Assembly: GCF_015910445.1 (NCBI RefSeq)
Contig: NZ_CP048882.1
Location: 3,100,001 to 3,164,000, forward strand
Source of the DNA: Streptomyces bathyalis
GTDB taxonomy: Bacteria > Actinomycetota > Actinomycetes > Streptomycetales > Streptomycetaceae
Direction: 5' to 3'
Length of the DNA: 64,000 nucleotides
Shown: one piece after another, positions 19,203-28,504 of the stretch
How positions within the stretch are numbered: position 1 is the stretch's first letter
Layout: the number at the start of each line of letters is the position of its first letter
The notes under the pieces: model-generated
Seen by the model: only the letters and a program-made list of their open reading frames with translations
What the model was told of the DNA's origin: nothing
Database searches by the model: none
Program-made: the position numbers and the translations under genes

Positions 19203-19793
19203 GTGTCTCCCGCATCCCCCGCCACACCTGTGTCCGGCTCCGGCTCCACGCCGGGAGCGGATCCCGCCCCCGTCACCGCCGACGCACCGGCCGCCGCCCC
19301 CGCACCCACCGAGGCCGAGCTCCTCGCATTCGTCCGGGAGACGGCCGCCGACGCCGGGCTCATCGCATCGCTCCCCCTCGACCCCGAGGGCCGCACCTGG
19401 CTCCGGCTGAACGGACCCGGCGGCAGCGAGGCCTGGATCATCAGCTGGCCGCCCGGGACGGGTACCGGCTGGCACGACCACGGCGGCTCCCACGGGGCGT
19501 TCGCCGCGGCCGGCGGCCGTCTCACCGAGCAGTCGCTCGCCGTCCGGCTGCCCACCGAGGGGTGGAAGACGCTGGAGCTGGCCGACGGCGTGGACCGCGA
19601 GCGTGAGCTGACCCCGGGCCGCGGACGCGCCTTCGGGCCCCATCACGTGCACCAGGTGCTCAACGAGACCGACGACGAGCACGCGGTCTCCGTGCATGCC
19701 TACTACCCGCCGCTGCCGCTCATGCGGCGGTACAGCCGCACCGGCGCACTGCTGCGCCTGGAGCAGGTCGAGCGCCCGGGCGAGTGGGAATGA
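19203..19793 (+). CDS. cysteine dioxygenase family (cupin) protein
   Basis: The 196-residue cupin resembles bacterial thiol dioxygenases that oxidise cysteine to cysteine sulfinate with non-haem iron. The metal motif is in TGTGWHDHGGSHGAF (His at about 91, 93 and 97), and a further His comes from GPHHVHQVLN. The first 35 residues are Ala/Pro/Ser-rich. GTG 19203 is chosen because AGGACGG lies six bases upstream; an ATG at 19164 would extend it by 13 residues but has no ribosome-binding site. The Cys-rich leader upstream and the rhodanese downstream support a role in sulfur amino-acid breakdown. The exact thiol substrate is not certain. Confidence 0.85.
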   Translation: MSPASPATPVSGSGSTPGADPAPVTADAPAAAPAPTEAELLAFVRETAADAGLIASLPLDPEGRTWLRLNGPGGSEAWIISWPPGTGTGWHDHGGSHGAFAAAGGRLTEQSLAVRLPTEGWKTLELADGVDRERELTPGRGRAFGPHHVHQVLNETDDEHAVSVHAYYPPLPLMRRYSRTGALLRLEQVERPGEWE

Positions 19794-19837
19794 CGCGCCG
19801 CCTCACGCGCGCCGCGCCTGGAGCAGGTCGAGCGCCC
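19754..19837. repeat. 24-bp direct repeat with 60-bp period
   Basis: A perfect 24-bp sequence (beginning GCGCCTGGAGCAGGTCGAGC) occurs at 19754-19777, inside the last codons of the cysteine-dioxygenase-like gene, and again at 19814-19837 in the spacer. The second copy is exactly 60 bp later. Sequence between the copies is only weakly similar. It probably records a short duplication at the gene end. Confidence 0.9.
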
Positions 19838-19879
19838 TGGGGCCTCCCCGGGCCCCACGACCCGAGCGGGCGAGCGCAG

Positions 19880-20374
19880 ATGACCGGCGCTCCGGACGCG
19901 TCCGGCGACGCCTTGGCCCCGAGCCGCGTGGACTCCCTGCTGGAGTCGGCGCGCTCCGGGCTGACCCGGCTCGACGCCGAGGCTGCCGCACGGGCCCAGC
20001 GCGAGGAGGGCGCGCTGCTGGTGGACATCCGCTACGCGGCGCTGCGGGACCGGGACGGCACCATTCCCGGAGCTCTGATCGTCGAGCGCAACGAACTCGA
20101 GTGGCGTCTGGACCCGACTTGTCCGCACCGCTCACCCGAGGCCTTCCCCTCGGACCGTGGGGCCTGGGGAGACCCCAGGGCGTTCGACCTGCCCGTCGTC
20201 GTGGTGTGCAACGAGGGCTACGCCTCCAGCCTCGCCGCCCGTTCGCTCCGCGACCTGGGACTTCACCGGGCCACGGACCTCGAGGGCGGCTTCCAGTCCT
20301 GGCGTGCCGCCGGACTCCCCGTGACGCCACCCGTCACCCCTGGAGAGGATGCGCGGCCTACGCTGGAGACATGA
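19880..20374 (+). CDS. rhodanese-like domain protein
   Basis: The 164-residue protein has a single rhodanese fold. LLVDIRYAALRDRDGTIPGAL precedes the active loop VVVCNEGYASSLAARSL, where the Cys would carry persulfide sulfur, and GGFQSWRAAGLPV closes the domain. Thiosulfate or protein-persulfide sulfur transfer is the family activity. It follows the cysteine-dioxygenase-like gene by 86 bp and overlaps folP as ATGA, so it bridges the sulfur and folate genes. The start was chosen at ATG 19880; an upstream ATG would add residues encoded within the repeat-containing spacer and is less likely. Confidence 0.85.
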   Translation: MTGAPDASGDALAPSRVDSLLESARSGLTRLDAEAAARAQREEGALLVDIRYAALRDRDGTIPGALIVERNELEWRLDPTCPHRSPEAFPSDRGAWGDPRAFDLPVVVVCNEGYASSLAARSLRDLGLHRATDLEGGFQSWRAAGLPVTPPVTPGEDARPTLET

Positions 20375-21306
20375 ATCCATCGCGTGGCCGCGTCGCCGGA
20401 CTCCCGGACTGGAACCGCTGTGCCGTGATGGGGGTGGTCAACGTCACGCCGGACTCCTTCTCCGACGGCGGCAAGTGGTTCGACAGCGAAGTGGCGATCA
20501 AGCGGGGCCTCGACCTGGTCGCCGAGGGCGCCGATCTGGTCGACGTCGGGGGCGAGTCGACGCGTCCGGGCGCACCCCGCGTCGACGAGGAAGAGGAGCT
20601 GCGGCGGGTGCTCCCCGTCGTCCGCGGACTGGCATCCGAGAACGTGCTGGTCAGCGTCGACACGATGCGGGCCTCCGTCGCGCAGCTGGCCCTGGAGGCG
20701 GGCGCGGTGCTCGTCAACGACGTCAGCGGCGGCATGGCCGACCCGCGGATGCTGCCCACGGTGGCCGCCGCGGAGGTCCCCTTCGTGGTCATGCACTGGC
20801 GCGGCCAGTCCATCGACATGAACAACCGCGCCGTCTACGACGACGTCACCGCGGAGGTCATCGCGGAGCTGCGCGCGAGCCTCGACCGCGCCGTGGATGC
20901 CGGCGTCGCCCCGGACCGGATCGTGGCCGACCCCGGCCTGGGATTCGCCAAACAGGCCCCGCACGATCTGCGACTCGTGGCCGAACTCGGCCGTCTGCGC
21001 GAGGAGTTGGGCCGACCACTTCTGGTGGCCGCATCCCGCAAGCGGTTCCTGGGCCGTGTGCTCGCGACCACCGACGGCGCTCCGGTTCCGCCCGCCCGTG
21101 AACGGGACGCCGCCACGGCCGCCGTATCGGCCCTGGCCGCCCGCGAGGGCGCGTGGGCGGTGCGTGTGCACGAGGTACGGGCGAGCGCCGACGCGGTCCG
21201 CGTCGTACACGCCGTGGAGAGCGCCGCCGGGCCGGACGGCGGAGCCGAGGATCCGGGCGGCACCGCGAACTCCGCGGGCGTCGACCAGGTGGGGCGGCAA
21301 GGGTGA
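20371..21306 (+). CDS. folP: dihydropteroate synthase FolP
   Basis: FolP condenses p-aminobenzoate with hydroxymethyl-dihydropterin pyrophosphate, the sulfonamide-sensitive folate step. The 311-residue TIM barrel shows MGVVNVTPDSFSDGGKW, VDVGGESTRPGA, LVNDVSGG, VADPGLGFAK and the sulfa-loop region VAASRKRFLG. The C-terminal 30 residues are Gly/Ala/Asp-rich and probably disordered. It is coupled by ATGA to the rhodanese gene and by GTGA to the NTF2-like gene. folB and folK follow 800 bp downstream. Confidence 0.96.
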   Translation: MNPSRGRVAGLPDWNRCAVMGVVNVTPDSFSDGGKWFDSEVAIKRGLDLVAEGADLVDVGGESTRPGAPRVDEEEELRRVLPVVRGLASENVLVSVDTMRASVAQLALEAGAVLVNDVSGGMADPRMLPTVAAAEVPFVVMHWRGQSIDMNNRAVYDDVTAEVIAELRASLDRAVDAGVAPDRIVADPGLGFAKQAPHDLRLVAELGRLREELGRPLLVAASRKRFLGRVLATTDGAPVPPARERDAATAAVSALAAREGAWAVRVHEVRASADAVRVVHAVESAAGPDGGAEDPGGTANSAGVDQVGRQG

Positions 21307-21782
21307 GCCGGGGCGCGCGTACGGACATCGAAGCGGTCGAGGCCGCGAACACGGCCCTGTACGACGCGGTGGAGCACGCGGACCTCGACGCGCTGCAGAA
21401 CCTGTGGATGGACGACGGCATCAGCGTCGTGCACCCGGGCTGGCCGGTGCTGACGGGCCGGGAGGAGGTGCTGCGCTCCTACGCCCTGATCATGGCGAAC
21501 ACCGACTACGTGCAGTTCTTCCTGACGGACGTCGAGGTCGCCGTCCACGGCGACACGGCCCTCGTGAACTGCACGGAGAACATCCTCAGCGGCGGCCCCG
21601 CCGAAGACGACGGCTCCGCAGGCCCGCTCGTGGGCGGTCTGGTCGTCGCCACGAACGTGTTCCGGCGGGCCGAGGGCGGCAACTGGAAGGTGTGGTCGCA
21701 CCACGGTTCGCCCGTCCTGGTCGAGCGCGAGGGCGAGGACGACGACGAGGGCGGCATCGACGACGGCGACGTCCAGATCTGA
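21303..21782 (+). CDS. SnoaL/NTF2-like small protein
   Basis: The 159-residue protein matches the NTF2-like (SnoaL_3/DUF4440-type) cone fold: DIEAVEAANTALYDAVEHADLDALQNLWMDDGISVVHPGW and the terminal strand FRRAEGGNWKVWSHHGSPVL. An acidic tail (EDDDEGGIDDGD) ends it. The GTG overlaps the folP stop as GTGA, and the gene is conserved in this position in streptomycetes. It may bind or turn over a pterin or other small molecule, but that is inference from position only. Confidence 0.82.
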   Translation: MSRGARTDIEAVEAANTALYDAVEHADLDALQNLWMDDGISVVHPGWPVLTGREEVLRSYALIMANTDYVQFFLTDVEVAVHGDTALVNCTENILSGGPAEDDGSAGPLVGGLVVATNVFRRAEGGNWKVWSHHGSPVLVEREGEDDDEGGIDDGDVQI

Positions 21783-22106
21783 CCGCGGTCGGGCCGTCCC
21801 CGCGCTCCACTGACCGGCGCCGGCCCGACCGGATCGGTCCGTTCACCTCGCGCGTGCGCGCCGGAGGCGAACAAGGCTCCGGACCGGCCCACACCGTCGG
21901 CCCGCCGTCGACGCACGCATTCGCGCCACTCCGGGTGTGTCCCATACCACTCCTTCGCAGCAGCTCGGCCGGAATGTGAGCGTGGAGATCGGCGCTGTCG
22001 GGTAGGCACCCGCCCCGGGCAGGTACCTGCACCGCCCGCGGGTAGATTCGATGCGGCAATGCTGACAACACGCGCCGCGCAGCTGTGACCAGGACAGAGG
22101 ACGGGA
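21783..22106. other. 324-bp spacer before folB
   Basis: No gene-like frame was found here. A 10-bp palindrome, CAGGTACCTG, lies near 22019-22028, and a TAGATT hexamer at about 22043 could be a -10 for the folB-folK unit, but no convincing -35 accompanies it. AGGACAGAGGACGGGA directly before folB provides its ribosome-binding site. Confidence 0.5.
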
Positions 22107-22475
22107 GTGATACGCGTGGACCACCTCGCACTGCGGGGCTTGCGGGCCCGCGGGCATCACGGGGTCCTCGAGCGGGAACGGGAGGAGGGTCAGACCTTCG
22201 TCGTGGACGTGGAGCTGGGCCTGGACACCCGCCCCGCCGCCGGAGGCGACGACCTCGCCCAGACCGTTCATTACGGCGTTCTCGCCGAGGAGATCGTTGG
22301 GATCGTCGAGGGAGAGCCCGTCGACCTGATCGAAACCCTCGCGCAGCGGATCGCCGATGCCTGCCTCGCGCATACGCGGGTGCAGGTGGCCGAGGTGATC
22401 GTGCACAAACCGGACGCTCCGATCACCGTCCCCTTCGACGACGTGACCATCACAATCAAGCGGAGTCGCGCATGA
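22107..22475 (+). CDS. folB: dihydroneopterin aldolase FolB
   Basis: The 122-residue enzyme converts dihydroneopterin to 6-hydroxymethyl-dihydropterin and glycolaldehyde. Family blocks are LRGLRARGHHGVLEREREEGQTFVVDVEL, VHYGVLAEEIVGIVEG and LIETLAQRIADACL; the Glu of the GVLERE segment and the Lys of IVHKPDAPI fit the active site. The GTG start has a purine-rich ribosome-binding site. The stop overlaps the folK ATG as ATGA, so FolB and FolK, which act in sequence, are translationally coupled. Confidence 0.95.
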   Translation: MIRVDHLALRGLRARGHHGVLEREREEGQTFVVDVELGLDTRPAAGGDDLAQTVHYGVLAEEIVGIVEGEPVDLIETLAQRIADACLAHTRVQVAEVIVHKPDAPITVPFDDVTITIKRSRA

Positions 22476-23068
22476 CGCCGAACAGTGACCCGACCGTACA
22501 GCCGGTGCCCGCCTCCGTCGTGCACCAGGTGGATGCCGCGGACACCACGCTTCACAACCCTCAGCAGGCGGTGATCGCCCTCGGCAGCAACGTGGGGAAC
22601 CGCCTGGAGCGGCTGCAGAGCGCCGTGGACGCGCTCGCCGACACCCCGGGCATGAAGGTCGTCGCCGTCTCACCCGTCTACGAGACGGAGCCGTGGGGTG
22701 TGGATCCGGACAGCCAGCCCTCGTACTTCAACGCCGTCGTGCTGGTCCGCACGACGCTGCCGCCCGGCTCCCTGCTCGAACGGGGACACGCGATCGAGGA
22801 GGCCCTCGAACGTGTACGGGACGAGCACTGGGGGCCGCGGACCATCGACGTCGACATCGTCGCCTACCAGGACGTCATCTCGGACGACCCCCTGCTGACA
22901 CTGCCTCATCCCCGCGCCCACGAACGGGCCTTCGTGCTCGTGCCGTGGCACGACGTGGACCCGGGCGCCGAGGTGCCGGGACACGGCGCGGTGGCGGAGC
23001 TTCTGGCGCGACTGGGACGCGAAGGCGTAGCAGCCCGGACGGATCTGGAACTCAGCCTGCCCGAGTAG
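22472..23068 (+). CDS. folK: HPPK FolK
   Basis: FolK pyrophosphorylates 6-hydroxymethyl-dihydropterin with ATP to give the FolP substrate. The 198-residue protein has an N-terminal extension of about 30 residues, then VIALGSNVGNRLERLQ, SPVYETEPWG, YFNAVVLVRT and the Mg/ATP-binding segment WGPRTIDVDIVAY, followed by LPHPRAHERAFVLVPW. All are hallmark HPPK motifs. It sits between folB (overlap) and the DUF3180 gene (14-bp gap), in a likely folB-folK-DUF3180 transcript. Confidence 0.96.
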   Translation: MTPNSDPTVQPVPASVVHQVDAADTTLHNPQQAVIALGSNVGNRLERLQSAVDALADTPGMKVVAVSPVYETEPWGVDPDSQPSYFNAVVLVRTTLPPGSLLERGHAIEEALERVRDEHWGPRTIDVDIVAYQDVISDDPLLTLPHPRAHERAFVLVPWHDVDPGAEVPGHGAVAELLARLGREGVAARTDLELSLPE

Positions 23069-23082
23069 TCGTTGGGAACCCC

Positions 23083-23574
23083 GTGAAGGAACTGCGTATC
23101 CCCGTCCTGGCGGGTGTCTTCGTCGTCGCCGGGGTACTGGCCTGGGCGGTGTCGCGGCTGTGGAACTCGCTGGGCACCCTGCCCGCCGTACCCGTCGCCG
23201 CTCCTGTCGTTCTCGCGATCATCGCGACGGTGCTGCTGGCCACCGCACTCTCGCTACGCTCCCGGCTCAAGGCACAGCGCGAACGCGAGCCCGGAGCGAA
23301 GGGCGTGGATCCGATGATGGCGGCTCGGGCCGTCCTCTTCGGGCACGCCAGCGCTCTGGTGGCGTCGCTGGTCGCCGGGATCTACGGAGGCATCGGGGTC
23401 TTCCTGCTGATGGACCCGTCCGAGGCGCCGGCACGCGACGACCAGGCGATCTACGCCGGTCTCTCCGTCCTGGCAGGGGTGGCAGTGGTGGCGACGGCGA
23501 TCTTCCTGGAGCGCGTCTGCCGTCTCCCCGATGACGACGACAACGACAACCCGTCGGCCGCGGCGGCGGCCTGA
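23083..23574 (+). CDS. DUF3180 membrane protein
   Basis: The 163-residue integral membrane protein has four hydrophobic segments: IPVLAGVFVVAGVLAWAV, VPVAAPVVLAIIATVLLATAL, ASALVASLVAGIYGGIGVFLL and AIYAGLSVLAGVAVVATAIFL. A basic loop with PMMAARAVLFGHASAL in the middle and an acidic tail follow the DUF3180 pattern. DUF3180 genes follow folK in many actinobacteria; their function is unknown. The GTG start sits 14 bp after the folK stop. It is convergent with folE, with only eight bases between the two stops. Confidence 0.88.
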   Translation: MKELRIPVLAGVFVVAGVLAWAVSRLWNSLGTLPAVPVAAPVVLAIIATVLLATALSLRSRLKAQREREPGAKGVDPMMAARAVLFGHASALVASLVAGIYGGIGVFLLMDPSEAPARDDQAIYAGLSVLAGVAVVATAIFLERVCRLPDDDDNDNPSAAAAA

Positions 23575-23582
23575 GCGCCTTC

Positions 23583-24188
23583 TCAGCGCAGGATCAGGCT
23601 CATCGCCTCGGAACGCGTCGCGGCGTCCCGCAGCTGGCCGCGGACCGCGGACGTGACGGTCTTCGCACCCGGCTTCCGTATGCCGCGCATCGACATGCAC
23701 ATGTGCTCGCACTCCAGGACGACGATCACTCCGCGCGGGTCCAGGATCCGCATCAGCGACTCGGCGATCTGCGTCGTCAGCCGCTCCTGGACCTGGGGCC
23801 TGCGGGCAAAGACGTCGACGAGCCGCGCCAGCTTCGACAAGCCCGTGATCTTGCCGTCCGCCGAGGGGATGTAGCCGACGTGGGCGACGCCGTGGAACGG
23901 TACGAGATGGTGCTCACACGTGCTGAACACCTCGATGTCCTTCACCAGGACCATCTCGTCGTGGCCCAGGTCGAAGGTGGTGGTCAGCACGTCCTCGGGA
24001 CGCTGGTGCAGGCCGGCGAACAGCTCCTTGTACGCCCGCATGACACGGGCGGGAGTCTCCAGCAGTCCCTCGCGGTCCGGGTCCTCGCCGACCGCGATCA
24101 GCAGCTCACGTACGGCGTTCTCCGCACGCTTCTCGTCGAATTCGGCCGTCGGGAACTCGCCCTCTCCGAGCGTCACGGGGTCCGTCAT
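23583..24188 (-). CDS. folE: GTP cyclohydrolase I FolE
   Basis: FolE makes dihydroneopterin triphosphate from GTP, the entry step of folate synthesis. The 201-residue enzyme has [20 protein letters not shown] (zinc Cys and substrate-binding His), [23 protein letters not shown] and [17 protein letters not shown] with the second zinc Cys. It is encoded convergently to the other fol genes and is the last of the minus-strand series after ftsH, 120 bp downstream of the ftsH stop. Confidence 0.97.
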   Translation of the reverse strand: MTDPVTLGEGEFPTAEFDEKRAENAVRELLIAVGEDPDREGLLETPARVMRAYKELFAGLHQRPEDVLTTTFDLGHDEMVLVKDIEVFSTCEHHLVPFHGVAHVGYIPSADGKITGLSKLARLVDVFARRPQVQERLTTQIAESLMRILDPRGVIVVLECEHMCMSMRGIRKPGAKTVTSAVRGQLRDAATRSEAMSLILR

Positions 24189-24308
24189 TGTCGCCTCGTT
24201 CCTGGTACCTGCTGCACAAGCAGTCAGCCGCGCCCCTCAGGTCTCACAACCCGGGGGGCGCGGCTGGAATTCCACGACCCGCTGTGGGCCGTTGCACAGC
24301 TGCTGCTT

Positions 24309-26339
24309 CTAGCTCTCCGTCGGATCGGCCGGTTCGACGACGGCTTCCGCCTCGTGCGGGCCGATCTCCTTGCCGCCGCTCTTCTCGAGCGTGGGAACGG
24401 AGCCGTTCCCGTTGCTCAGAGCGGGCGACGAGACCGGCGGACGCGTGGAGGGCGTGCGCCGCGACGAGCCGGTCCAGGCCGGACGGCTCGGACGCTTGAC
24501 GACGGGGGCGAAGATCTCGGCGATCTCCTCCTTGCCGAGCGTCTCCTTCTCCAGCAGTGCGAGGACCAGGTTGTCGAGGACGTCGCGGTTCTCCACCAGG
24601 ATTTCCCAGGCTTCGTTGTGCGCCGTCTCGATCAGGCTCTTGACCTCCTCGTCCACCAGGCCCGCGACCTCCTCGGAGTAGTCGCGCTGGTGGCCCATCT
24701 CCTTGCCCAGGAAGGGCTCGGACTGGTCGGAGCCGAACTTGATCGCGCCCAGCCGCTCGGTCATGCCGTACTGCGTGACCATGGCACGGGCTGTCGCCGT
24801 CGCCTTCTCGATGTCGTTCGCCGCACCCGTCGTCGGGTCGTGGAAGACCAGTTCCTCGGCGGCGCGCCCGCCCAGCATGTATGCGAGCTGGTCGAGCATC
24901 TCGTTGCGCGTGGTCGAGTACTTGTCCTCGTCCGGCAGGACCATCGTGTAGCCGAGGGCACGGCCTCTGGAGAGAATCGTGATCTTGTGTACGGGGTCGG
25001 AGTTCGGCGAAGCTGCCGCGACCAGGGCGTGTCCGCCCTCGTGGTACGCGGTGATCTTCTTCTCCTTGTCGCTCATGATTCTGGTCCGCTTCTGCGGACC
25101 GGCGACGACCCGGTCGATCGCCTCGTCCAGATACCTGTTGTCGATCAGCTTCTGGTCACCGCGGGCGGTGAGCAGAGCTGCCTCGTTCAGCACGTTGCTG
25201 AGGTCGGCACCGGTGAAGCCCGGCGTACGGCGGGCCACGGCACCCAGGTCCACGTCGGGCGCCATCGGCTTGCCCTTCTGATGGACCTTGAGGATCTCGT
25301 GCCTGCCCTGCATGTCCGGGCGGTCGACGGCGATCTGGCGGTCGAACCGGCCGGGACGCAGCAGCGCAGGGTCCAGGATGTCGGGCCGGTTCGTGGCGGC
25401 GATCAGGATGACCCCGCCCTTGACGTCGAAGCCGTCCATCTCGACCAGCAGCTGGTTCAGCGTCTGCTCGCGCTCGTCGTGACCGCCGCCCATGCCGGCG
25501 CCGCGGTGGCGGCCGACGGCGTCGATCTCGTCGACGAAGACGATCGCCGGAGCGTTCGCCTTGGCCTGCTCGAACAGGTCACGGACCCGGGAGGCACCGA
25601 CACCGACGAACATCTCGACGAAGTCGGAACCCGAGATCGAGTAGAACGGCACGCCGGCCTCACCCGCGACCGCGCGGGCCAGCAGCGTCTTGCCCGTACC
25701 GGGCGGCCCGTACAGGAGCACACCCTTGGGGATCTTGGCGCCGACGGCCTGGAACTTGGCGGGCTCCTGCAGGAACTCCTTGATCTCCTGGAGCTCCTCG
25801 CACGCCTCGTCCGACCCCGCGACGTCGGAGAACGTCGTCTTCGGGGTGTCCTTGGTGATCAGCTTGGCCTTCGACTTGCCGAAGTTCATCACCCGGGAGC
25901 CGCCGCCCTGCATCTGATTCATCAGGAACAGGAAGACGACGATGATGAGCACGAACGGCAGGAACGACAGCAGCATCCCGACGAACGGGTTCTGCTGCTG
26001 CGGCGCGACCGTGTAGCCCTTGGTGATCTCGTTCTGCTCGTACTTGCTCTGCAGCTTCTTGGCGAGGTCGACACCCTGGGAGTCGATGTAGCTCGCCTTG
26101 ATCTTGTCGCTGTCTTCGACCTTGGCGCCGTCCTTGAGCTCGAGCTTCACGATCTGCTCATCGCCTGTCGTGAGCTCGGCGGACTTCACCTTGTCCTGGT
26201 CGATCGCCCGGACGACCTGTCCCGTGTCCACCGTCTTGTAGCCGCCGGACGAGCCGACGACCTGCATCAACACGACCACGGCGAGGACGGCCAGCACGAT
26301 CCACATGACCGGCCCGCGGAAGTATCGCTTCACGTCCAT
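24309..26339 (-). CDS. ftsH: ATP-dependent zinc metalloprotease FtsH
   Basis: FtsH is a membrane-anchored AAA+ protease for membrane and regulatory proteins. The 676-residue chain has an N-terminal helix ([19 protein letters not shown]), an extracytoplasmic region and a second helix ([20 protein letters not shown]). The AAA module shows Walker [12 protein letters not shown], Walker [12 protein letters not shown] and [23 protein letters not shown], and the peptidase site is HEGGH. ATG 26339 matches the usual [10 protein letters not shown] start; a GTG at 26375 would add 12 residues. The last 70 residues are low complexity. It lies between hpt and folE. Confidence 0.96.
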   Translation of the reverse strand: MDVKRYFRGPVMWIVLAVLAVVVLMQVVGSSGGYKTVDTGQVVRAIDQDKVKSAELTTGDEQIVKLELKDGAKVEDSDKIKASYIDSQGVDLAKKLQSKYEQNEITKGYTVAPQQQNPFVGMLLSFLPFVLIIVVFLFLMNQMQGGGSRVMNFGKSKAKLITKDTPKTTFSDVAGSDEACEELQEIKEFLQEPAKFQAVGAKIPKGVLLYGPPGTGKTLLARAVAGEAGVPFYSISGSDFVEMFVGVGASRVRDLFEQAKANAPAIVFVDEIDAVGRHRGAGMGGGHDEREQTLNQLLVEMDGFDVKGGVILIAATNRPDILDPALLRPGRFDRQIAVDRPDMQGRHEILKVHQKGKPMAPDVDLGAVARRTPGFTGADLSNVLNEAALLTARGDQKLIDNRYLDEAIDRVVAGPQKRTRIMSDKEKKITAYHEGGHALVAAASPNSDPVHKITILSRGRALGYTMVLPDEDKYSTTRNEMLDQLAYMLGGRAAEELVFHDPTTGAANDIEKATATARAMVTQYGMTERLGAIKFGSDQSEPFLGKEMGHQRDYSEEVAGLVDEEVKSLIETAHNEAWEILVENRDVLDNLVLALLEKETLGKEEIAEIFAPVVKRPSRPAWTGSSRRTPSTRPPVSSPALSNGNGSVPTLEKSGGKEIGPHEAEAVVEPADPTES

Positions 26340-26434
26340 CCATACGGAGCGCGTGCGCCCCGTCCCTCCTGCCACAGTGAGTTGAAAAGGCTGACCTTCG
26401 GACGGTACCTCAGCATTGTCTCAGGGCGCCGCCG

Positions 26435-26458
26435 AGGACGGTCAAACAGAACCGTCCT
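26435..26458 (-). promoter_or_regulatory. inverted repeat and -35-like element upstream of ftsH
   Basis: AGGACGGT and ACCGTCCT form an 8-bp dyad with an eight-base loop in the hpt-ftsH spacer. TTGACC (minus strand, 26445-26440) overlaps it, and a TGAGACAAT sequence lies downstream near 26416-26424, but the 20-bp spacing is too long for an ordinary promoter. It could be a terminator after hpt, an operator or a promoter for ftsH; the evidence does not decide. Confidence 0.3.
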
Positions 26459-26511
26459 GGCTCCTCCAACGGAGCGCGGCCCCGCATGGTTCCCGCAGGG
26501 TGCCGGGGTGC

Positions 26512-27066
26512 TCAGCCGCCGTAGACGTGCGGTGCGAGCGTTGCGACGAACGGGAGGTTCCGGTACTTCTCCGCGTAGTCGAGTCCGTAGCCGACGACGA
26601 ACTCGTTGGGGATGTCGAAGCCCGCCCACTTCACGTCGATCGCCACCTTGGCCGCATCGGGCTTGCGCAGCAGGGTGCAGACGTTCAGCGACGCGGGTTC
26701 ACGCGAGCCGAGGTTGGAGAGCAGCCACGAGAGCGTCAGCCCCGAGTCGATGATGTCCTCGACGATCAGGACGTGCTTGCCCTTGATGTCGGTGTCGAGG
26801 TCCTTGAGGATCCGGACGACCCCGGAGGACTGAGTGCCGGCGCCGTAGGAGGAGACCGCCATCCAGTCCATGGTCACCGGTGTCGAGACGGCACGTGCCA
26901 GGTCGGCCATGACCATCACCGCGCCCTTGAGGACCCCGACGAGCAGAAGGTCCTTGCCCGCGTACTCGTCGTCGATGTTCCCGGCCAGCTCGGCCAGCTT
27001 CGCGTCGATCTCTTCCTTTGTGATGAGCACCGACTTGAGGTCGGTGCCCATGTCCTTCTCGTCCAC
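26512..27066 (-). CDS. hpt: hypoxanthine phosphoribosyltransferase
   Basis: The 184-residue purine-salvage enzyme converts hypoxanthine or guanine plus PRPP to IMP or GMP. The PRPP-binding loop is [32 protein letters not shown], the flexible-loop segment [17 protein letters not shown] and [27 protein letters not shown] agree with actinobacterial Hpt. The GTG at 27066 matches the usual VD(A/E)KDMGTDL start. It follows tilS by 68 bp and precedes ftsH, the classic tilS-hpt-ftsH order. Confidence 0.96.
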   Translation of the reverse strand: MDEKDMGTDLKSVLITKEEIDAKLAELAGNIDDEYAGKDLLLVGVLKGAVMVMADLARAVSTPVTMDWMAVSSYGAGTQSSGVVRILKDLDTDIKGKHVLIVEDIIDSGLTLSWLLSNLGSREPASLNVCTLLRKPDAAKVAIDVKWAGFDIPNEFVVGYGLDYAEKYRNLPFVATLAPHVYGG

Positions 27067-27134
27067 GCGTGCCGCTCTCGGTCGAGGTCCCGGGCCCACG
27101 CTGCCGCCGGCCGGAGACCGCCCCGGGAGGGCGG

Positions 27135-28220
27135 TCAGCCGGTCGGTGTCGGCGGGGTCTGTGAGCCATGCCGGATGACAAGTCTGCCACCCTGCCTCGC
27201 GGCCTCGACACGGCCTGGCAGATTGATGGCGCGCTGACCGCGCCAGGCCGTGATCAGCCGGTCCACTTCTTCGAGATGGCGGGCGAAGAGCGAGCCCGCG
27301 GGGGCGCCCGCGGCGACGGCGGCGCGGCGCAGCACCCGGCGGCGTACCGCCGACGGGAGTGCGTAGAGCCGGGCGGTGTCCAGCTCCACCCCGTCCCAGC
27401 CGTCGGTGCCCGGCTGGTCGGTGCGTACGGCCCTCTCGGCCTGGAGGGCCCAGGAGTCGAGAGCGTCGGCGTCGTCGCGGGAGAGACGTGCGGTACGTGC
27501 GAGCGCCTCGACGACGCCCTTGCCCAGTGCTTTCTCCAGCACCGGCAGGGCCTCGTGACGCACGCGGGAGCGGGTGTAGGCGGGGTCGTCGTTGTGGGGG
27601 TCGTCCCATACGGGCAGCGACTGTGCGAGGCAGGCCTTGCGGGTGGTCTGCCTGTCGATGGCGAGGAACGGGCGGCGGTAGCGGTCCGCGGGGCCGGTGA
27701 CTTCCGCCATGCCGGACAGGGAACGCGTACCGGAACCGCGGGCCAGTCCGAGGAGCACCGTCTCGGCCTGGTCGTCACGGGTGTGTCCGAGCAGCACGGC
27801 CTTGGCGCCGCAGCGGTCGGCCATGTCGTCGAGAGCTGCGTACCGCGCGGTGCGCGCGGCGGCTTCGGGGCCGGTGTTCGTGCGTCCGATGGTGATGGCG
27901 ATCGATTCGACGGGATGGAGCCGGAGGGCGGTGAGCCGCTCGGCGACCTCCTGGGCGCGATCGGCCGATCCGGCCTGAAGACCGTGGTCGATCGTCACGC
28001 CTCCCGCGCGGAGGCCGAGCCGGGGGGCTTCGAAGGCGAGGGCGGAGGCGAGCGCCATGGAGTCGGCGCCGCCGGAACAGGCCACGAGGACGAGCGGTGG
28101 CTCGCCCGGGCTGCGGGTGTCGCCGGCATTCTCACTGACGACGGCGTGCTCGCTGAGGACGTCGTGAAGTGCGCGGCGAACCGCGAGACGTATTGCAGCG
28201 ACCGCGGGATGGGGACCCAT
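27135..28220 (-). CDS. tilS: tRNA(Ile)-lysidine synthetase TilS
   Basis: TilS modifies C34 of the CAU-anticodon tRNA-Ile to lysidine with ATP, so that it reads AUA. The 361-residue protein has the PP-loop [40 protein letters not shown] and [44 protein letters not shown]. The C-terminal region is short, as in other actinobacterial TilS. ATG 28220 starts the conserved part ([20 protein letters not shown]). It is probably essential and is followed by hpt. Confidence 0.95.
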   Translation of the reverse strand: MGPHPAVAAIRLAVRRALHDVLSEHAVVSENAGDTRSPGEPPLVLVACSGGADSMALASALAFEAPRLGLRAGGVTIDHGLQAGSADRAQEVAERLTALRLHPVESIAITIGRTNTGPEAAARTARYAALDDMADRCGAKAVLLGHTRDDQAETVLLGLARGSGTRSLSGMAEVTGPADRYRRPFLAIDRQTTRKACLAQSLPVWDDPHNDDPAYTRSRVRHEALPVLEKALGKGVVEALARTARLSRDDADALDSWALQAERAVRTDQPGTDGWDGVELDTARLYALPSAVRRRVLRRAAVAAGAPAGSLFARHLEEVDRLITAWRGQRAINLPGRVEAARQGGRLVIRHGSQTPPTPTG

Positions 28221-28504
28221 GTCCGATTCACTTCCTCGAAGGAGTCTTGTCACGCTGAGTGTGTTGATGGTGACAGAGATGGGAGGGTTCCCAGAGCATC
28301 GCACGCGGAGCGGCCATTCTCGGTCCCTCGGACGAGTGATTACCGGGGCTTCCCGTGATCCCGGCCCGCTCCGGAGAGTAGCCGTCGGATCCCTGCGGCA
28401 GACATGCCTCTCGCATCATCAGCACCTCGCCTCGCGAACTCAGCGCTCCTGCGTGCGGCCGCGACCGGGGAGCGGTCCCCACGTCGCGGCCGGGTCGGCG
28501 CGGG

